From: CAYPHY01 sp964410625
GTDB taxonomy: Bacteria > Chloroflexota > Anaerolineae > Promineifilales > Promineifilaceae
Assembly (NCBI GenBank): GCA_964410625.1
Contig: CAYPHY010000016.1
Coordinates: 24,754-88,753 of the forward strand
Direction of reading: 5' to 3'
DNA: 64,000 bases
The position numbers and the translations under genes were made by a program. Below are positions 34,400-42,950 of the stretch, piece after piece. Under the pieces are notes generated by a model. The model was not told the origin of the DNA and did no database searches. It saw only the letters and a program-made list of their open reading frames with translations. Positions within the stretch are counted from its first letter, which is position 1. Each line of letters starts with the position of its first letter.

Positions 34400-35824
34400 C
34401 TATTGCACGGTAACGATCAACTCCGGCGCTTTCACGCCCTCTTTGCTACTGAACTTAATCAAATTGGTCGAGGAGTTACGGATGGCGAAGCTCACCCGGC
34501 CGTTCTCCTCCGCCATCGCCTGAATAACGGCCGCCGTCACATCCACCTCCACCCATTGATTCTTCTTCACCTTGCCAAACTGGGCGATTGGCGTGCCGCT
34601 GATCGTCGGTGCGTTGTTCCAGTTCAGCCCCGTCTCCAACCAGAAGGTGCTCGTCCCAGCATAGTAGCTCGACACCGCATACAACGCGCCACCATCCGGC
34701 CCGGGGTCCGTCACATACAGCCGCAACGTCGCTTGCTCAATCGTCCCCGTGACGCTATTGACATTAAACTTGATGTAGCTAACCGTATCCTTCGCCGCAT
34801 CCTTCACCTGCAGCACCGGCTTTGTGCCAAAAACCTTCGTCGGCTTCCCTTGCAGCACATAGGCGTCATTGGTCGGCGTGAAGCCGACAACCGGCTCTTC
34901 GGCCGCCGTCGCTTGCCAATCCGGCCAGTAATCATGCCCCGCGCTGTTTGACAGATTGACCAGATTACTGCCGTTGGCATTCATCTCATAAATCTGGAGC
35001 TTGCCATTCGCTCCGTCTCGCGAGAAAACAATCTTCGTTCCATCAGGCGACCATGCTGGCATCCAATCGAACCCTACCCGGTTTGTCAGCCGGGTACGGC
35101 CGCTGCCGTTCGCATTCATCACAAAAATCTCTTCATTGTCGCCTGACAGCGTGCTCACAAAGACCAGTTTCGCCCCATCCGGCGACCAGTTTGGATCATC
35201 ATCAAAACTGTCATTGTTGGATATGTTCGTCTGGTTGCTGCCATCAGCATCCATCACATAAATCTGGCTATTACCAAATGGCGGGCTTGAGCTTGGGTTT
35301 CGACTAAAGGCGATTTTTGTCCCATCCGGCGACCATGCGGGTGCATAGTCATTCCCGCTGGTCAGTTGGGTCAAATTGCCGCCATCAGCGTCCATCACAT
35401 AAAGCCCCGCCTCGCCGCTAAAGACGATCTTTGACCCATCTGGCGACCAAGCCGGTTCTTCATCATGCCCGGCCAGAGTGGTCAGCCGCGTCTGGTTGCT
35501 GCCATCCGCATTCATCACAAAAATCTCGTACTGCCCTTTTTTGCGGTTGCTGGCGAAAACAATTTTTGTTCCATCCGGCGACCAGGCGGGGCTAAGGTCA
35601 TTCGCCGCTTTGTTGGTCAGCCGCACCTGTCCGCTGCCATCGGCGTTCATCACATATACATCATGCTGGCTGCCAACACGCGTGCTACTAAACACAATCT
35701 TCCCATTTGCGCCGGGAAAGGCGGCCTGGACGGGCGAAGTGGATGCGCCAGGAAGTGATATAGCCAATAGGCCAACCACCAGCGCGACAATCAAAGGTAA
35801 ACTGCTCAATCGTTTTGTCTTCAT
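34400..35824 (-). CDS. Secreted TolB-like PD40 beta-propeller with DNRLRE-type C-terminal domain
   Basis: After a signal peptide (about residues 1-34), six to seven PD40 repeats follow of the form GKIVFSSTRVGSQHDVYVMNADGSGQVRLTN and PAWSPDGTKIVFASNR, each about 42 aa. The AWSPDGTKI element is the TolB-type WD40 blade signature. From about residue 318 a DNRLRE-like domain (TNDAYVLQGKPTKVFGTKPVLQVKDAA, ending GVKAPELIVTVQ) closes the protein. That domain is clearly homologous to the C-terminus of the neighbouring 34297-32231 protein, so the two arose by sharing or duplication. It acts outside the cell, probably in binding or scaffolding. A separate promoter is likely. Confidence 0.9.
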   Translation of the reverse strand: MKTKRLSSLPLIVALVVGLLAISLPGASTSPVQAAFPGANGKIVFSSTRVGSQHDVYVMNADGSGQVRLTNKAANDLSPAWSPDGTKIVFASNRKKGQYEIFVMNADGSNQTRLTTLAGHDEEPAWSPDGSKIVFSGEAGLYVMDADGGNLTQLTSGNDYAPAWSPDGTKIAFSRNPSSSPPFGNSQIYVMDADGSNQTNISNNDSFDDDPNWSPDGAKLVFVSTLSGDNEEIFVMNANGSGRTRLTNRVGFDWMPAWSPDGTKIVFSRDGANGKLQIYEMNANGSNLVNLSNSAGHDYWPDWQATAAEEPVVGFTPTNDAYVLQGKPTKVFGTKPVLQVKDAAKDTVSYIKFNVNSVTGTIEQATLRLYVTDPGPDGGALYAVSSYYAGTSTFWLETGLNWNNAPTISGTPIAQFGKVKKNQWVEVDVTAAVIQAMAEENGRVSFAIRNSSTNLIKFSSKEGVKAPELIVTVQ

Positions 35825-36050
35825 AATCTTCTACACCAGTTCCTTTCCCGGCCCTTTACCGGGTCTAACTAAAATCTTTTCGCAGACAAAGCCCCTTGTT
35901 GTCCATCCTCTTTCGCCCAATTCCCAATACACCTATACCTATGGTTTGGTACAGGAATCCTACTCAATCAGCGTGTAATTAGCGTGTAACTTTCCCAAAC
36001 AAGCACACAAACACGCCCCACCTTGTGGTAAAATCACCAGGACATACGTG

Positions 36051-36120
36051 TTTTTGACACGAATTGCACGAATAACACGAATTTTGTCTTCAATTTCGTG
36101 AAATCCATGTCGAAAAAATT
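36051..36120. repeat. Nonamer word palindrome, CACGAATTT family (copy 1)
   Basis: TTTTTGACACGAATTGCACG with AATAACACGAAT in one arm is mirrored by ATTTCGTGAAATCCATGTCG followed by AAAAAAT. Copies at 46024 and 63721 have the same outer bases (TTTTCGACACGAA...). Confidence 0.8.
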
Positions 36121-36318
36121 AAACTGTATAACTCCTGATCACAAAAACATCAGCTACAACTTCATTTCTACACTGTTTTTGCACTCCTTGTAAAAGCCAA
36201 AGAGAGGACGCACATCAACACAGATCCCTAGAAAAAATCAGCGTAAACCCGCGTACTATCAGCGAAAATCAGCGTTCCCTCTGAAAGTGTAACCATAGTC
36301 AACATAGTGATTTCTATA

Positions 36319-36345
36319 TTGGCCCTGGGTATGCTATTCTATAAT
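36319..36345 (+). promoter_or_regulatory. Weak sigma70-like promoter candidate for the two-component operon
   Basis: TTGGCC and TATAAT are 15 bp apart, about 90 bp before the kinase start. The -10 is perfect, the spacing is short and the -35 poor, so this is tentative. Confidence 0.3.
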
Positions 36346-36435
36346 TGTCATGATGACTGCACTTCCTAATTACAGGCCATACAGCAACTGGTCCAAAAAC
36401 TCAACAACCGTTGGCCCAGCCTGGAAAACGATGAT

Positions 36436-37737
36436 ATGAAAACGGCCGCACTCCTCAACGCTGACTCCGAGCAAGTCGCCCGTCTCCAGGCGCTCTACCA
36501 AATGGCGGTCGAACTCTCCGGCCTACGTAGCCTCAACTCCGTCCTCGACGCCGCCCTGCGCCACTGCCTCGACCTCACCGGATCCCAATTCGGCTTCATC
36601 GGCCTGACCAAAGCGGGCAGCAAGTCGCTCGACGTCGTCGCCATTCAAGGCTTCCACCCCAGCACCCACTTCTACCACGACAACCACCTCATCCCCCTGC
36701 GGCCGAACGTCTTCGCCCGCGCCGTCCTCGAAAACCGCCCGGTACGCTCCGATGATGCACTATCCGACCCCTACCGCGTCGGCCAGCCCAAAGGCCACCC
36801 CCCCGTCGGCACCTTCCTCGGCGTTCCCCTGCGTATCCGCGATAAACCCATCGGCATGATCGGCCTCGCCAATCGGCCGCAACCCTACGCCGAAGAACAC
36901 GAACAACTACTCACCACCTACGCCGCCCAGGTCGCCATCGTCATCCGCAACGCCCAGCTCTATGAGCAATTGCAAACCACCAACGAACTGCTCGAAGAGC
37001 AAGTGCGCCAGCGCACCCAACAGCTCGAAGAAGCCAAAGAAGCACTCGCCCGTAAAGCCGACCAGCTACAACACCTCCTCGCCGAAACCGTAGACGTGCA
37101 AGAACACGAACGCCAGCGCATCGCCCAAGACATGCACGACGGCACAAACCAGCTGATCATCGGCGCGATGCTCGAACTCAAATCCGCCCACAAACGGCTG
37201 GACAGCGGCGACCTCAGCCGCGCCACCGAATCGCTAGAGGCAGTACAGGCCATCCTCCGCCGCGTCGAAGCAGAGATTAAGCGCGTCATCTACAATCTAC
37301 GGCCGCCCACCCTCGACGCCCTCGGCCTCGCCCCTGCCCTGCGCCGCCACATCGAACAATACGAAGCCTACACCGATATCCAATGCTCGATGATCGTCAC
37401 CGGCGAAGCCACACGCCTCCCCTCCAACGTCGAAATCAGCGTCTACCGCCTGCTGCAAGAAGCCCTACAAAACATCAGCACCCACGCCCAGGCCACCTGC
37501 ACTGAGATTCTCCTCGCCTTCGAGCCAGAGCAACTCAAATTGACCATCAGCGACGACGGCCGCGGCTTCGACCCCCAGGCCATCCACCAACGCTACAACG
37601 GCCATCTAGGTCTAATCGGAATGCGTGAACGCGCCGAAAGCATGGGCGGCCGCATCACCATCAACAGCCAACCCGGAAAAGGCACAACCGTCGAACTATC
37701 CGTCCCGATAAAAGAGACTAAGAGACTGGGAGACTAA
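36436..37737 (+). CDS. GAF-domain sensor histidine kinase (NarL-type partner)
   Basis: The 433-aa soluble kinase has a GAF domain (about residues 30-180, including PVGTFLGVPLRIRDKPIGMIGLANR), a coiled coil (about 185-225) and a HisKA_3 phosphoacceptor helix ERQRIAQDMHDGTNQLI. An HATPase domain follows with LLQEALQNISTHAQAT, SDDGRGFDP and GLIGMRERAESMGGRI. It would sense a small ligand through GAF and phosphorylate the LuxR-type regulator 93 bp downstream. No membrane helices are present. The last residues (KETKRLGD) and the stop are made by the GAGACTAA word repeat, so the natural C-terminus is altered. Position directly before the cox genes suggests it may control them. Confidence 0.93.
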   Translation: MKTAALLNADSEQVARLQALYQMAVELSGLRSLNSVLDAALRHCLDLTGSQFGFIGLTKAGSKSLDVVAIQGFHPSTHFYHDNHLIPLRPNVFARAVLENRPVRSDDALSDPYRVGQPKGHPPVGTFLGVPLRIRDKPIGMIGLANRPQPYAEEHEQLLTTYAAQVAIVIRNAQLYEQLQTTNELLEEQVRQRTQQLEEAKEALARKADQLQHLLAETVDVQEHERQRIAQDMHDGTNQLIIGAMLELKSAHKRLDSGDLSRATESLEAVQAILRRVEAEIKRVIYNLRPPTLDALGLAPALRRHIEQYEAYTDIQCSMIVTGEATRLPSNVEISVYRLLQEALQNISTHAQATCTEILLAFEPEQLKLTISDDGRGFDPQAIHQRYNGHLGLIGMRERAESMGGRITINSQPGKGTTVELSVPIKETKRLGD

Positions 37738-37826
37738 GAGACTAAGCAACCCAATCTCCCAGTCTCCTTATCTCCCAGTCTCCTTATCTCCCAGTCTCTC
37801 AATCTCTTAGTCTCTCAATCTCTTCT
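37712..37826. repeat. Octamer word palindrome, GAGACTAA family (copy 1)
   Basis: GAGACTAA and GAGACTGG alternate every 8 nt in the left arm, and TCTCCCAG, TCTCCTTA, TCTCTCAA, TCTCTTAG fill the longer right arm of nine words. It starts inside the kinase gene and ends 4 bp before the response-regulator ATG. Confidence 0.9.
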
Positions 37827-37830
37827 TCCA

Positions 37831-38475
37831 ATGACCACCATCCGCATCCTCGTCATAGACGACCACCCCATCGTCCGCCAGGGCATCAGCAGTCTGCTCT
37901 CCAACTATCCCGAATTTGAGATTGTCGGCCAGGCCGAGGACGGCCGAACCGCGCTGGCATTGGTCGAAACTCAAGCCCCCGACGTCACCTTGCTCGACAT
38001 CAGCCTGCCCAACGAGTCCGGCCTGACCATCCTCCAGCAAATCCGCCAGATGCAACCGGCCGCCAAAGTGCTGATGCTCACCTCCTACGACGACGAAGAG
38101 TACGTCGTCGGCGCATTGCAAGCCGGAGCACAAGGCTTCGTCCTCAAAAACGTCTCCGACGAAATGCTCGTCAACGCCATCCGCGCCGTCCATCGCGGCG
38201 AAAAAATCCTCAGCTCCCAGGCCACCGAGCGCGTCGTCCAACGCCTCCTCTCCAGCAACGAACCGGAGAAACCAACGGAAGAAATAGACCTCGACGACGA
38301 AGAACGCCACATCCTCCACCTGCTCACCGAAGGGGCCAGCAACACCGACATCGCCGCCCAGCTCTACATGAGCAGCACCTCTGTCAAACGCAAACTACGC
38401 CACATTTTCGACAAACTCAACGTCCAAACCCGCGCCCAGGCCGCGGCCGAGGCGGTGCGGCGTGGACTCGTTTAG
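37831..38475 (+). CDS. NarL/LuxR-family response regulator
   Basis: The 214-aa protein has a receiver domain with the acidic pair in VIDDHP (Asp10-Asp11), the phosphoacceptor in TLLDISLP (Asp56) and a conserved lysine in FVLKNVSDEM. A LuxR-type helix-turn-helix sits at the C-terminus (HILHLLTEGASNTDIAAQLYMSSTSVKRKLRHIFDKLNVQTRAQAAAEAV). It is the partner of the preceding kinase. The stop codon lies within a perfect palindrome. Candidate targets are the cox genes starting 150 bp downstream, which is inference. Confidence 0.95.
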   Translation: MTTIRILVIDDHPIVRQGISSLLSNYPEFEIVGQAEDGRTALALVETQAPDVTLLDISLPNESGLTILQQIRQMQPAAKVLMLTSYDDEEYVVGALQAGAQGFVLKNVSDEMLVNAIRAVHRGEKILSSQATERVVQRLLSSNEPEKPTEEIDLDDEERHILHLLTEGASNTDIAAQLYMSSTSVKRKLRHIFDKLNVQTRAQAAAEAVRRGLV

Positions 38476-38508
38476 AAACCCGGTTTTTCCAAAAAAACCG
38501 GGTTTCTA
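38473..38508. terminator. Bidirectional palindrome at the end of the response-regulator gene
   Basis: TAGAAACCCGGTTTTT is repeated as its complement after CC, an 17-bp near-perfect stem that includes the stop codon TAG. The stem is T- and A-rich at its tip and lacks a following T-run. It may terminate, or be another mobile palindrome. Confidence 0.55.
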
Positions 38509-38628
38509 GCAAGCTGAACCACTTGGCCCACCAAATCGAGCCATTTAGTCCTTGCTGCAATCACGCCATTTGTTACTATTGAACGAGGGAGATACTCTAT
38601 TGGTAGCACTTTTTAACAAGGCCATTGC

Positions 38629-39534
38629 ATGATTAACTCCGTTGAGGCGGTCAGAGAACTTCTAGCACAGCACCACTACATCGCCGATGTCGGCCTCAGC
38701 ACCAGTCTCTACCTGGCGTTGAAGATGGAAAAAGCCATCTTCCTCGAAGGCGAGCCAGGCGTGGGCAAGACCGAGGTCGCCAAAGTCCTCGGCCGTGCCT
38801 TCTCTACCCCCCTCATCCGCCTGCAATGCTATGAAGGGCTAGACGTCCACCAGGCCGTCTACGAATGGAACTACCCCCGCCAACTGCTGGAAATCCAGGC
38901 TCGCCACACCCACCATCCAAACGGTTCCGACTCAAGCTCAGGCCCAAGCCACACTGACGACATCTTCACCGAACGCTTCCTGCTCAAACGGCCGCTGCTC
39001 CAGGCCATTGACCACAGCCACAACCAATCACCCATCCTGCTGATTGACGAACTCGACCGCGCCGATGAAGAGTTCGAGAGCTTCCTCCTCGAACTGCTCT
39101 CCGACTTCCAGATCACCATTCCCGAAATCGGCACACTCCGCGCCGACCACAAACCCATCGTCATCATCACCTCCAACCGCACCCGCGAAATCCACGACGC
39201 GCTCAAACGCCGTTGTGTCTACTACTGGATAGACTATCCCACCCGCGAAAAAGAGCTAGAGATTGTCCGCCTCAAAGTCCCCGGCATCTCCGAGGAATTA
39301 GCCGCCCAGGTCGTTGACTTCATCCAGGCCACCCGCCGCCAGGAACTCTACAAACTCCCCGGCGTGGCCGAAACGCTCGACTGGGCCGAAGCCCTGCGCC
39401 ATCTAAACACGCAACAGCTAGACACGGCCGTCGTCAACGCCACCCTCGGCATCATCTTCAAATACCAAGACGACGTAGACAAAATGCGCGGAGCAACGGT
39501 GAATGATTTATTGCATATGCAGCAGGTGGAATGA
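38629..39534 (+). CDS. coxD: MoxR-type AAA+ ATPase (CoxD)
   Basis: The protein shows a Walker A GEPGVGKTEVAK (near residue 40), Walker B LLIDELDRAD (near 140), and arginine-finger and sensor regions (IIITSNRTREIHDALKRRCVYYW) of the MoxR family. CoxD of aerobic CO dehydrogenase clusters belongs here and is needed with CoxE/CoxF to mature the Mo-Cu active site, which is established for Oligotropha. Here it is the first gene of the cox cluster, followed by the VWA-domain gene coxE. Length (301 aa) is normal. Confidence 0.93.
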   Translation: MINSVEAVRELLAQHHYIADVGLSTSLYLALKMEKAIFLEGEPGVGKTEVAKVLGRAFSTPLIRLQCYEGLDVHQAVYEWNYPRQLLEIQARHTHHPNGSDSSSGPSHTDDIFTERFLLKRPLLQAIDHSHNQSPILLIDELDRADEEFESFLLELLSDFQITIPEIGTLRADHKPIVIITSNRTREIHDALKRRCVYYWIDYPTREKELEIVRLKVPGISEELAAQVVDFIQATRRQELYKLPGVAETLDWAEALRHLNTQQLDTAVVNATLGIIFKYQDDVDKMRGATVNDLLHMQQVE

Positions 39535-39552
39535 ATTCCACCGCTGGCACAG

Positions 39553-39700
39553 GAAACAGGTTGAAACCTGTTAAAGTGGCATATTCACATCTTTAACCCG
39601 TTTATGAGACTTTATTTTTTAATTGCGTAATCACTTTGACTGGTAGCGCTAACCCGTTTCAACGGGTTTCCTCTATCAGACGCCGATTTCAATCGGTGGC
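39553..39700. repeat. Three hairpins with invariant TTTCAA loop and changing stems
   Basis: AACAGG-TTGAAA-CCTGTT (39555-39572), AACCCG-TTTCAA-CGGGTT (39651-39668) and CCGA-TTTCAA-TCGG (39683-39696) have different stem sequences that all stay complementary around the same loop (the first on the opposite strand). Compensating changes of this kind suggest selection for structure. They lie between coxD and coxE. Confidence 0.7.
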
Positions 39701-39722
39701 GATAGTGGCACAATAACAATCA

Positions 39723-40928
39723 ATGGTTTCTGAACCGACCTATTTTCTAGAGAACACTCTCCTCTTCACCCGCACCTTGCGGCAGGTGGGTTTGCCCGTC
39801 TCGCCGGAGCAAAGCATGGAGTTTGTTCGCGCCCTGGCGTTGGTGGACATCAGCAACCGCGACCAGGTCTATCATACCGCCCGCTGCCTGCTCGTCACCT
39901 GCCACGAACACATCCGCCTCTTCGACATCATCTTCAACCGCTTCTGGCGACGACCGCCCGACGCCACCAGCACCCACCGTCAAACGATGCCCCGTGCCCC
40001 GCGCCATCGCCAGCCCCAAACCCGCTTCGACATCGTATCCCTGATGGCCCGCCGCGCCCAACCCGAAGACCGCGAAATCGAAATGAGCGACCGCCGCCAA
40101 ACCTTCAGCGCGGCCGAACTCCTCCAGCGCAAAGAGTTCAGCCAGATGACGGCCGAAGAGTTGCAAGCCATCAAACAACTGATGCAAACCATGCGCTGGC
40201 AGATCGCCTTGCGCCAGACCCGCCGCCGCGTCCCCAACCCCCAGGGCAACCAGCTCCATCTCCGTCGCGTCTTGCGTTCAGCCACCAAATATGGCGGCGT
40301 CCCCATCGAACTATCCTGGCAAAGCCGCAAAATCAAGCAACGGCCGCTCGTCCTCCTCGCCGATGTCAGCGGCTCGATGGAACGCTATGCCCGGCTGATG
40401 CTCCAATTCTTCTACGCCATCGCCCACAACTTTAAGGAAGTCGAAAGCTTCGTCTTCGGCACACGCCTGACCCGCATCACCCAACAACTCAAGCTAAAAA
40501 ACATTGACCGCGCCGTAGACGAAGCCGCCCGCGAAGTCGTAGACTGGTCCGGCGGCACGCGCATCGGCGAAAGTCTCCGCGCCTTCAACCACCAATGGGG
40601 CCGCCGCGTCCTCCGTCGTGGCGCCATCGTCCTCATCATCAGCGACGGCTGGGAGCGCGGCGACGTCTCCCTGCTCAAGAAAGAGATGCGCTACCTGCAA
40701 CACCGCTGCCACCGCCTCATCTGGCTCAACCCCTTGCGCGGCAAAGCAAGCTACCAACCACTCGTCGAGGGCATGTCGGCCGCCCTCCCCTACACCGACG
40801 ACTTCCTACCCATCCACAACTGGCAAAGCCTCGTCGCCCTCTCCGACCACCTCGCCACACTCGGAAGCCGCAGAGGAGCAGGGGGGCAGAGGAGCAGGGG
40901 ACAGTCTCCTAATCTCTCAATCTCTTAG
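39723..40928 (+). CDS. coxE: VWA-domain protein (CoxE)
   Basis: The 401-aa protein has the VWA-type metal site LLADVSGSMERYARLML (DxSxS) near residue 215, with TRIGESLRAF and LIISDGWERGD completing the fold. An N-terminal helical region (TRTLRQVGLPVSPEQSMEFVRAL) is typical of CoxE. It partners CoxD in a MoxR-VWA pair for active-site maturation. The C-terminal 20 residues (GAGGQRSRGQSPNLSIS) and the stop are encoded by word repeat DNA. There is no clear ribosome site. Confidence 0.92.
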   Translation: MVSEPTYFLENTLLFTRTLRQVGLPVSPEQSMEFVRALALVDISNRDQVYHTARCLLVTCHEHIRLFDIIFNRFWRRPPDATSTHRQTMPRAPRHRQPQTRFDIVSLMARRAQPEDREIEMSDRRQTFSAAELLQRKEFSQMTAEELQAIKQLMQTMRWQIALRQTRRRVPNPQGNQLHLRRVLRSATKYGGVPIELSWQSRKIKQRPLVLLADVSGSMERYARLMLQFFYAIAHNFKEVESFVFGTRLTRITQQLKLKNIDRAVDEAAREVVDWSGGTRIGESLRAFNHQWGRRVLRRGAIVLIISDGWERGDVSLLKKEMRYLQHRCHRLIWLNPLRGKASYQPLVEGMSAALPYTDDFLPIHNWQSLVALSDHLATLGSRRGAGGQRSRGQSPNLSIS

Positions 40929-40946
40929 TCTCCTAATCTCTAATCT
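40872..40946. repeat. GAGACTAA-family octamer repeat (copy 2), with GCAGAGGAG words
   Basis: GCAGAGGAGCAGGGG words are followed by TCTCCTAA, TCTCTCAA, TCTCTTAG, TCTCCTAA, TCTC every 8 nt. It makes the C-terminus of CoxE and fills the gap to coxG. Confidence 0.8.
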
Positions 40947-40967
40947 CATTCAGCAAGGAGAAGTAAC

Positions 40968-41810
40968 ATGAAAGTAGCCGGAGAATACACCTTTGAAGCA
41001 CCCCAAGAGCTAGTCTGGAAAGCGCTCCGCGACCCTGACGTGCTCGCCTCGATTATGCCCGGCGGCGAAGGCTTCGAGGAAGTCGGCGAAAACCAATACA
41101 GCGGCAACCTCAACGTCAAAGTCGGCCCCGTTCAGGGCAAATTCCAGGGCAACATACAGCTCTCTGATATCGTCGAACCGGAAAGCTACCGTATAGACGT
41201 GGACGGCAAAGGGCCACAAGGCTTTGTCAAGGCCAACGGCCGCCTCCACCTCACCCCGCGCGGCGACCAGACCTACATGACCTACGAAGGCGACGCTCAG
41301 GTCGGCGGCCGCATCGCCAGCGTCGGCCAGCGCCTGCTCGACTCCTCCGCCCGCTCCATCATCCGCCAAAGCCTGGAAGCCCTAAACCAATACCTGAAAT
41401 ACCAGCTTGCCACCGGAGCCGCCAGCGCGACCACAGTCGCCGCAGAGACGGCCGCTGCCGAAGCGGCCGAGGCAGCCAGAGATTATACCGAAGAAGCCCT
41501 GAATTCGGGCGAAGCATTGGCCGAAGCCAGCGGAGAAGCCGCCCCGGATGTCGGAATGCCCGAAGGCGTCACCCCCAAGGCCCCGGCCGCCTCACCGCCT
41601 GAGTCCCAGCCGCCTACACCGCAAACACCCGTACTACAGGCGACTGCGCCACCTCCGATTCCCGAATTCAAACCACCATCCCAAACCGATCTGGCGGTCA
41701 ACGTCGCCAAAGATGTCGCGGCCGATCTCATCCCCTCCCGCTACCGTCCTATCCTGGCCGTCATCGTCATTCTCTTAATCATACTCATCCTCTACCTCAT
41801 CTTCACCTGA
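40968..41810 (+). CDS. coxG: CO dehydrogenase subunit G (CoxG) with membrane anchor
   Basis: Residues 1-150 are the SRPBCC-fold CoxG domain (GEYTFEAPQELVWKALRDPDVLASIMPGGEGFEEV). A Pro/Ala-rich linker (about 155-245) is followed by one C-terminal membrane helix (ILAVIVILLIILILYLIF). CoxG recruits CO dehydrogenase to the membrane and helps deliver electrons to quinone, as known for other CO oxidisers. AAGGAG lies nine bases before the ATG. It is the third gene of the cluster. Confidence 0.93.
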   Translation: MKVAGEYTFEAPQELVWKALRDPDVLASIMPGGEGFEEVGENQYSGNLNVKVGPVQGKFQGNIQLSDIVEPESYRIDVDGKGPQGFVKANGRLHLTPRGDQTYMTYEGDAQVGGRIASVGQRLLDSSARSIIRQSLEALNQYLKYQLATGAASATTVAAETAAAEAAEAARDYTEEALNSGEALAEASGEAAPDVGMPEGVTPKAPAASPPESQPPTPQTPVLQATAPPPIPEFKPPSQTDLAVNVAKDVAADLIPSRYRPILAVIVILLIILILYLIFT

Positions 41811-41919
41811 AACACCTAAAAGGAGACATATGCATTAACCAACAATCCTAACATTGTTTCAATATCCACTGCTGACCGCTTACCTAAACCATGTGTGATG
41901 GCGCAGGACACTGATTAGA

Positions 41920-41957
41920 TGAAAATCCTCGTTTCATCCGCGTCATCCGCGTAACCA
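41920..41957. repeat. Nonamer word repeat ATCCGCGTC (copy 2)
   Basis: The words TTCATCCGCGTC and ATCCGCGTAACC stand between coxG and coxM, 20 bp before the coxM start. Confidence 0.7.
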
Positions 41958-41976
41958 TCTCCAAAGGAGGCATTCT

Positions 41977-42858
41977 ATGATACCTGGCGAATTTGATTAC
42001 TACGCACCCGCCACCCTCGACGAGGCCGTCTCCCTGCTGCAACAGCACAGCGAGGCCAAAATCCTCGCCGGTGGCCAGAGCCTGATCCCCGCCATGCGCT
42101 TCCGGCTCTCCCTGCCCGAAACCCTGATTGACCTCAACATGGTCGAGGGCCTGCAATACATCCGCGAAAGCAACGGCCACATCGCCATCGGCGCGATGAC
42201 CTGCGAAACGGAGCTAGAAGAGTGGGCGGCCGACCAGCCCGCCTTCGCCATGCTCCACGACGCATCCCTGACCATCGCCGACCCCATCGTCCGCAACCGC
42301 GCCACCGTCGGCGGCAACCTCGCCCACGCCGACCCGGCCAACGACCACCCGGCCGTCATGCTCGCCTACAACGCCGAAGTCGTCGCCCTCGGCGCAAACG
42401 GCACGCGCACCATCCCCATTGATAGCTTCTTTGTGGACTTGTTCGAGAACGCCCTCACCCCCGGCGAAATCCTCACCGAGATTCGCATCCCCTATCCCAC
42501 GGCCGCCTCTGGGGGCAATAGCGGCGGAGCCTATGTCAAAGTGGAGCGCAAGGTCGGCGACTTCGCCACCTCGGCCGTCGCCGTCCAACTCACCCTCGAA
42601 GGCGACACCTGCACCGCCGCCCGCATCGCCACCACCAACGTCAACCCCGTCCCCGTTCGCTCCCACAATGCCGAACAAGCACTGATTGGCAATCTCCTCA
42701 CCGACGAGGTCATCGAAGCAGCGGGGCAAGCGGCCGCCGCCGAATGCGACCCCTCCCCCGACTTGCGCGGCTCCATCGCCTACAAACGCGACCTGACCCG
42801 CGTCCTGACCAAACGCGCCATCCGCAAAGCGGCCGAACGAGCGGCCGGTAATCGGTAA
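41977..42858 (+). CDS. coxM: CO dehydrogenase medium (FAD) subunit
   Basis: The 293-aa protein is the FAD-binding subunit. ILAGGQSLIPAMRFRLSLP (near residue 32) and TVGGNLAHADPANDHPAVMLA (near 110) are the two FAD loops of the family, followed by the C-terminal domain YVKVERKVGDFATSAVAVQL. It passes electrons from the iron-sulfur subunit to the acceptor. AAGGAGG is nine bases before the ATG. The last residues (AGNR) and the TAA come from the CGGTAAT repeat, which begins inside the gene. Confidence 0.95.
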   Translation: MIPGEFDYYAPATLDEAVSLLQQHSEAKILAGGQSLIPAMRFRLSLPETLIDLNMVEGLQYIRESNGHIAIGAMTCETELEEWAADQPAFAMLHDASLTIADPIVRNRATVGGNLAHADPANDHPAVMLAYNAEVVALGANGTRTIPIDSFFVDLFENALTPGEILTEIRIPYPTAASGGNSGGAYVKVERKVGDFATSAVAVQLTLEGDTCTAARIATTNVNPVPVRSHNAEQALIGNLLTDEVIEAAGQAAAAECDPSPDLRGSIAYKRDLTRVLTKRAIRKAAERAAGNR

Positions 42859-42936
42859 TCGGTTATCGGTTGTCGGTTATCGGTTATCAGTCCGAATACC
42901 GATTACTGTTTACCGCTTACCACTTACCGCCTACCA
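42846..42936. repeat. Heptamer word palindrome, CGGTAAT family (copy 2)
   Basis: Six words of the form GGTNRTC or GGTTATC follow each other exactly every 7 nt, then TACCGAT, TACTGTT, TACCGCT, TACCACT, TACCGCC, TACC in the opposite arm. It supplies the stop codon of coxM and reaches to the ribosome site of coxS. Confidence 0.92.
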
Positions 42937-42950
42937 AAAAAGGAGAGACC

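Larger units (their letters stand above)
35825..36435. other. Intergenic region between divergent genes, with repeat and promoter candidates
   Basis: This 611-bp stretch separates the minus-strand TolB-like gene from the plus-strand histidine kinase gene. It holds a CACGAAT palindrome (36051-36120) and a candidate promoter (36319-36345). No gene is seen. Confidence 0.55.

Noticed and set aside
42846..42936. CRISPR array
   Set aside because: Repeat units are only 7 nt with no spacers, and the second half is the complement of the first. No cas gene is in the window.
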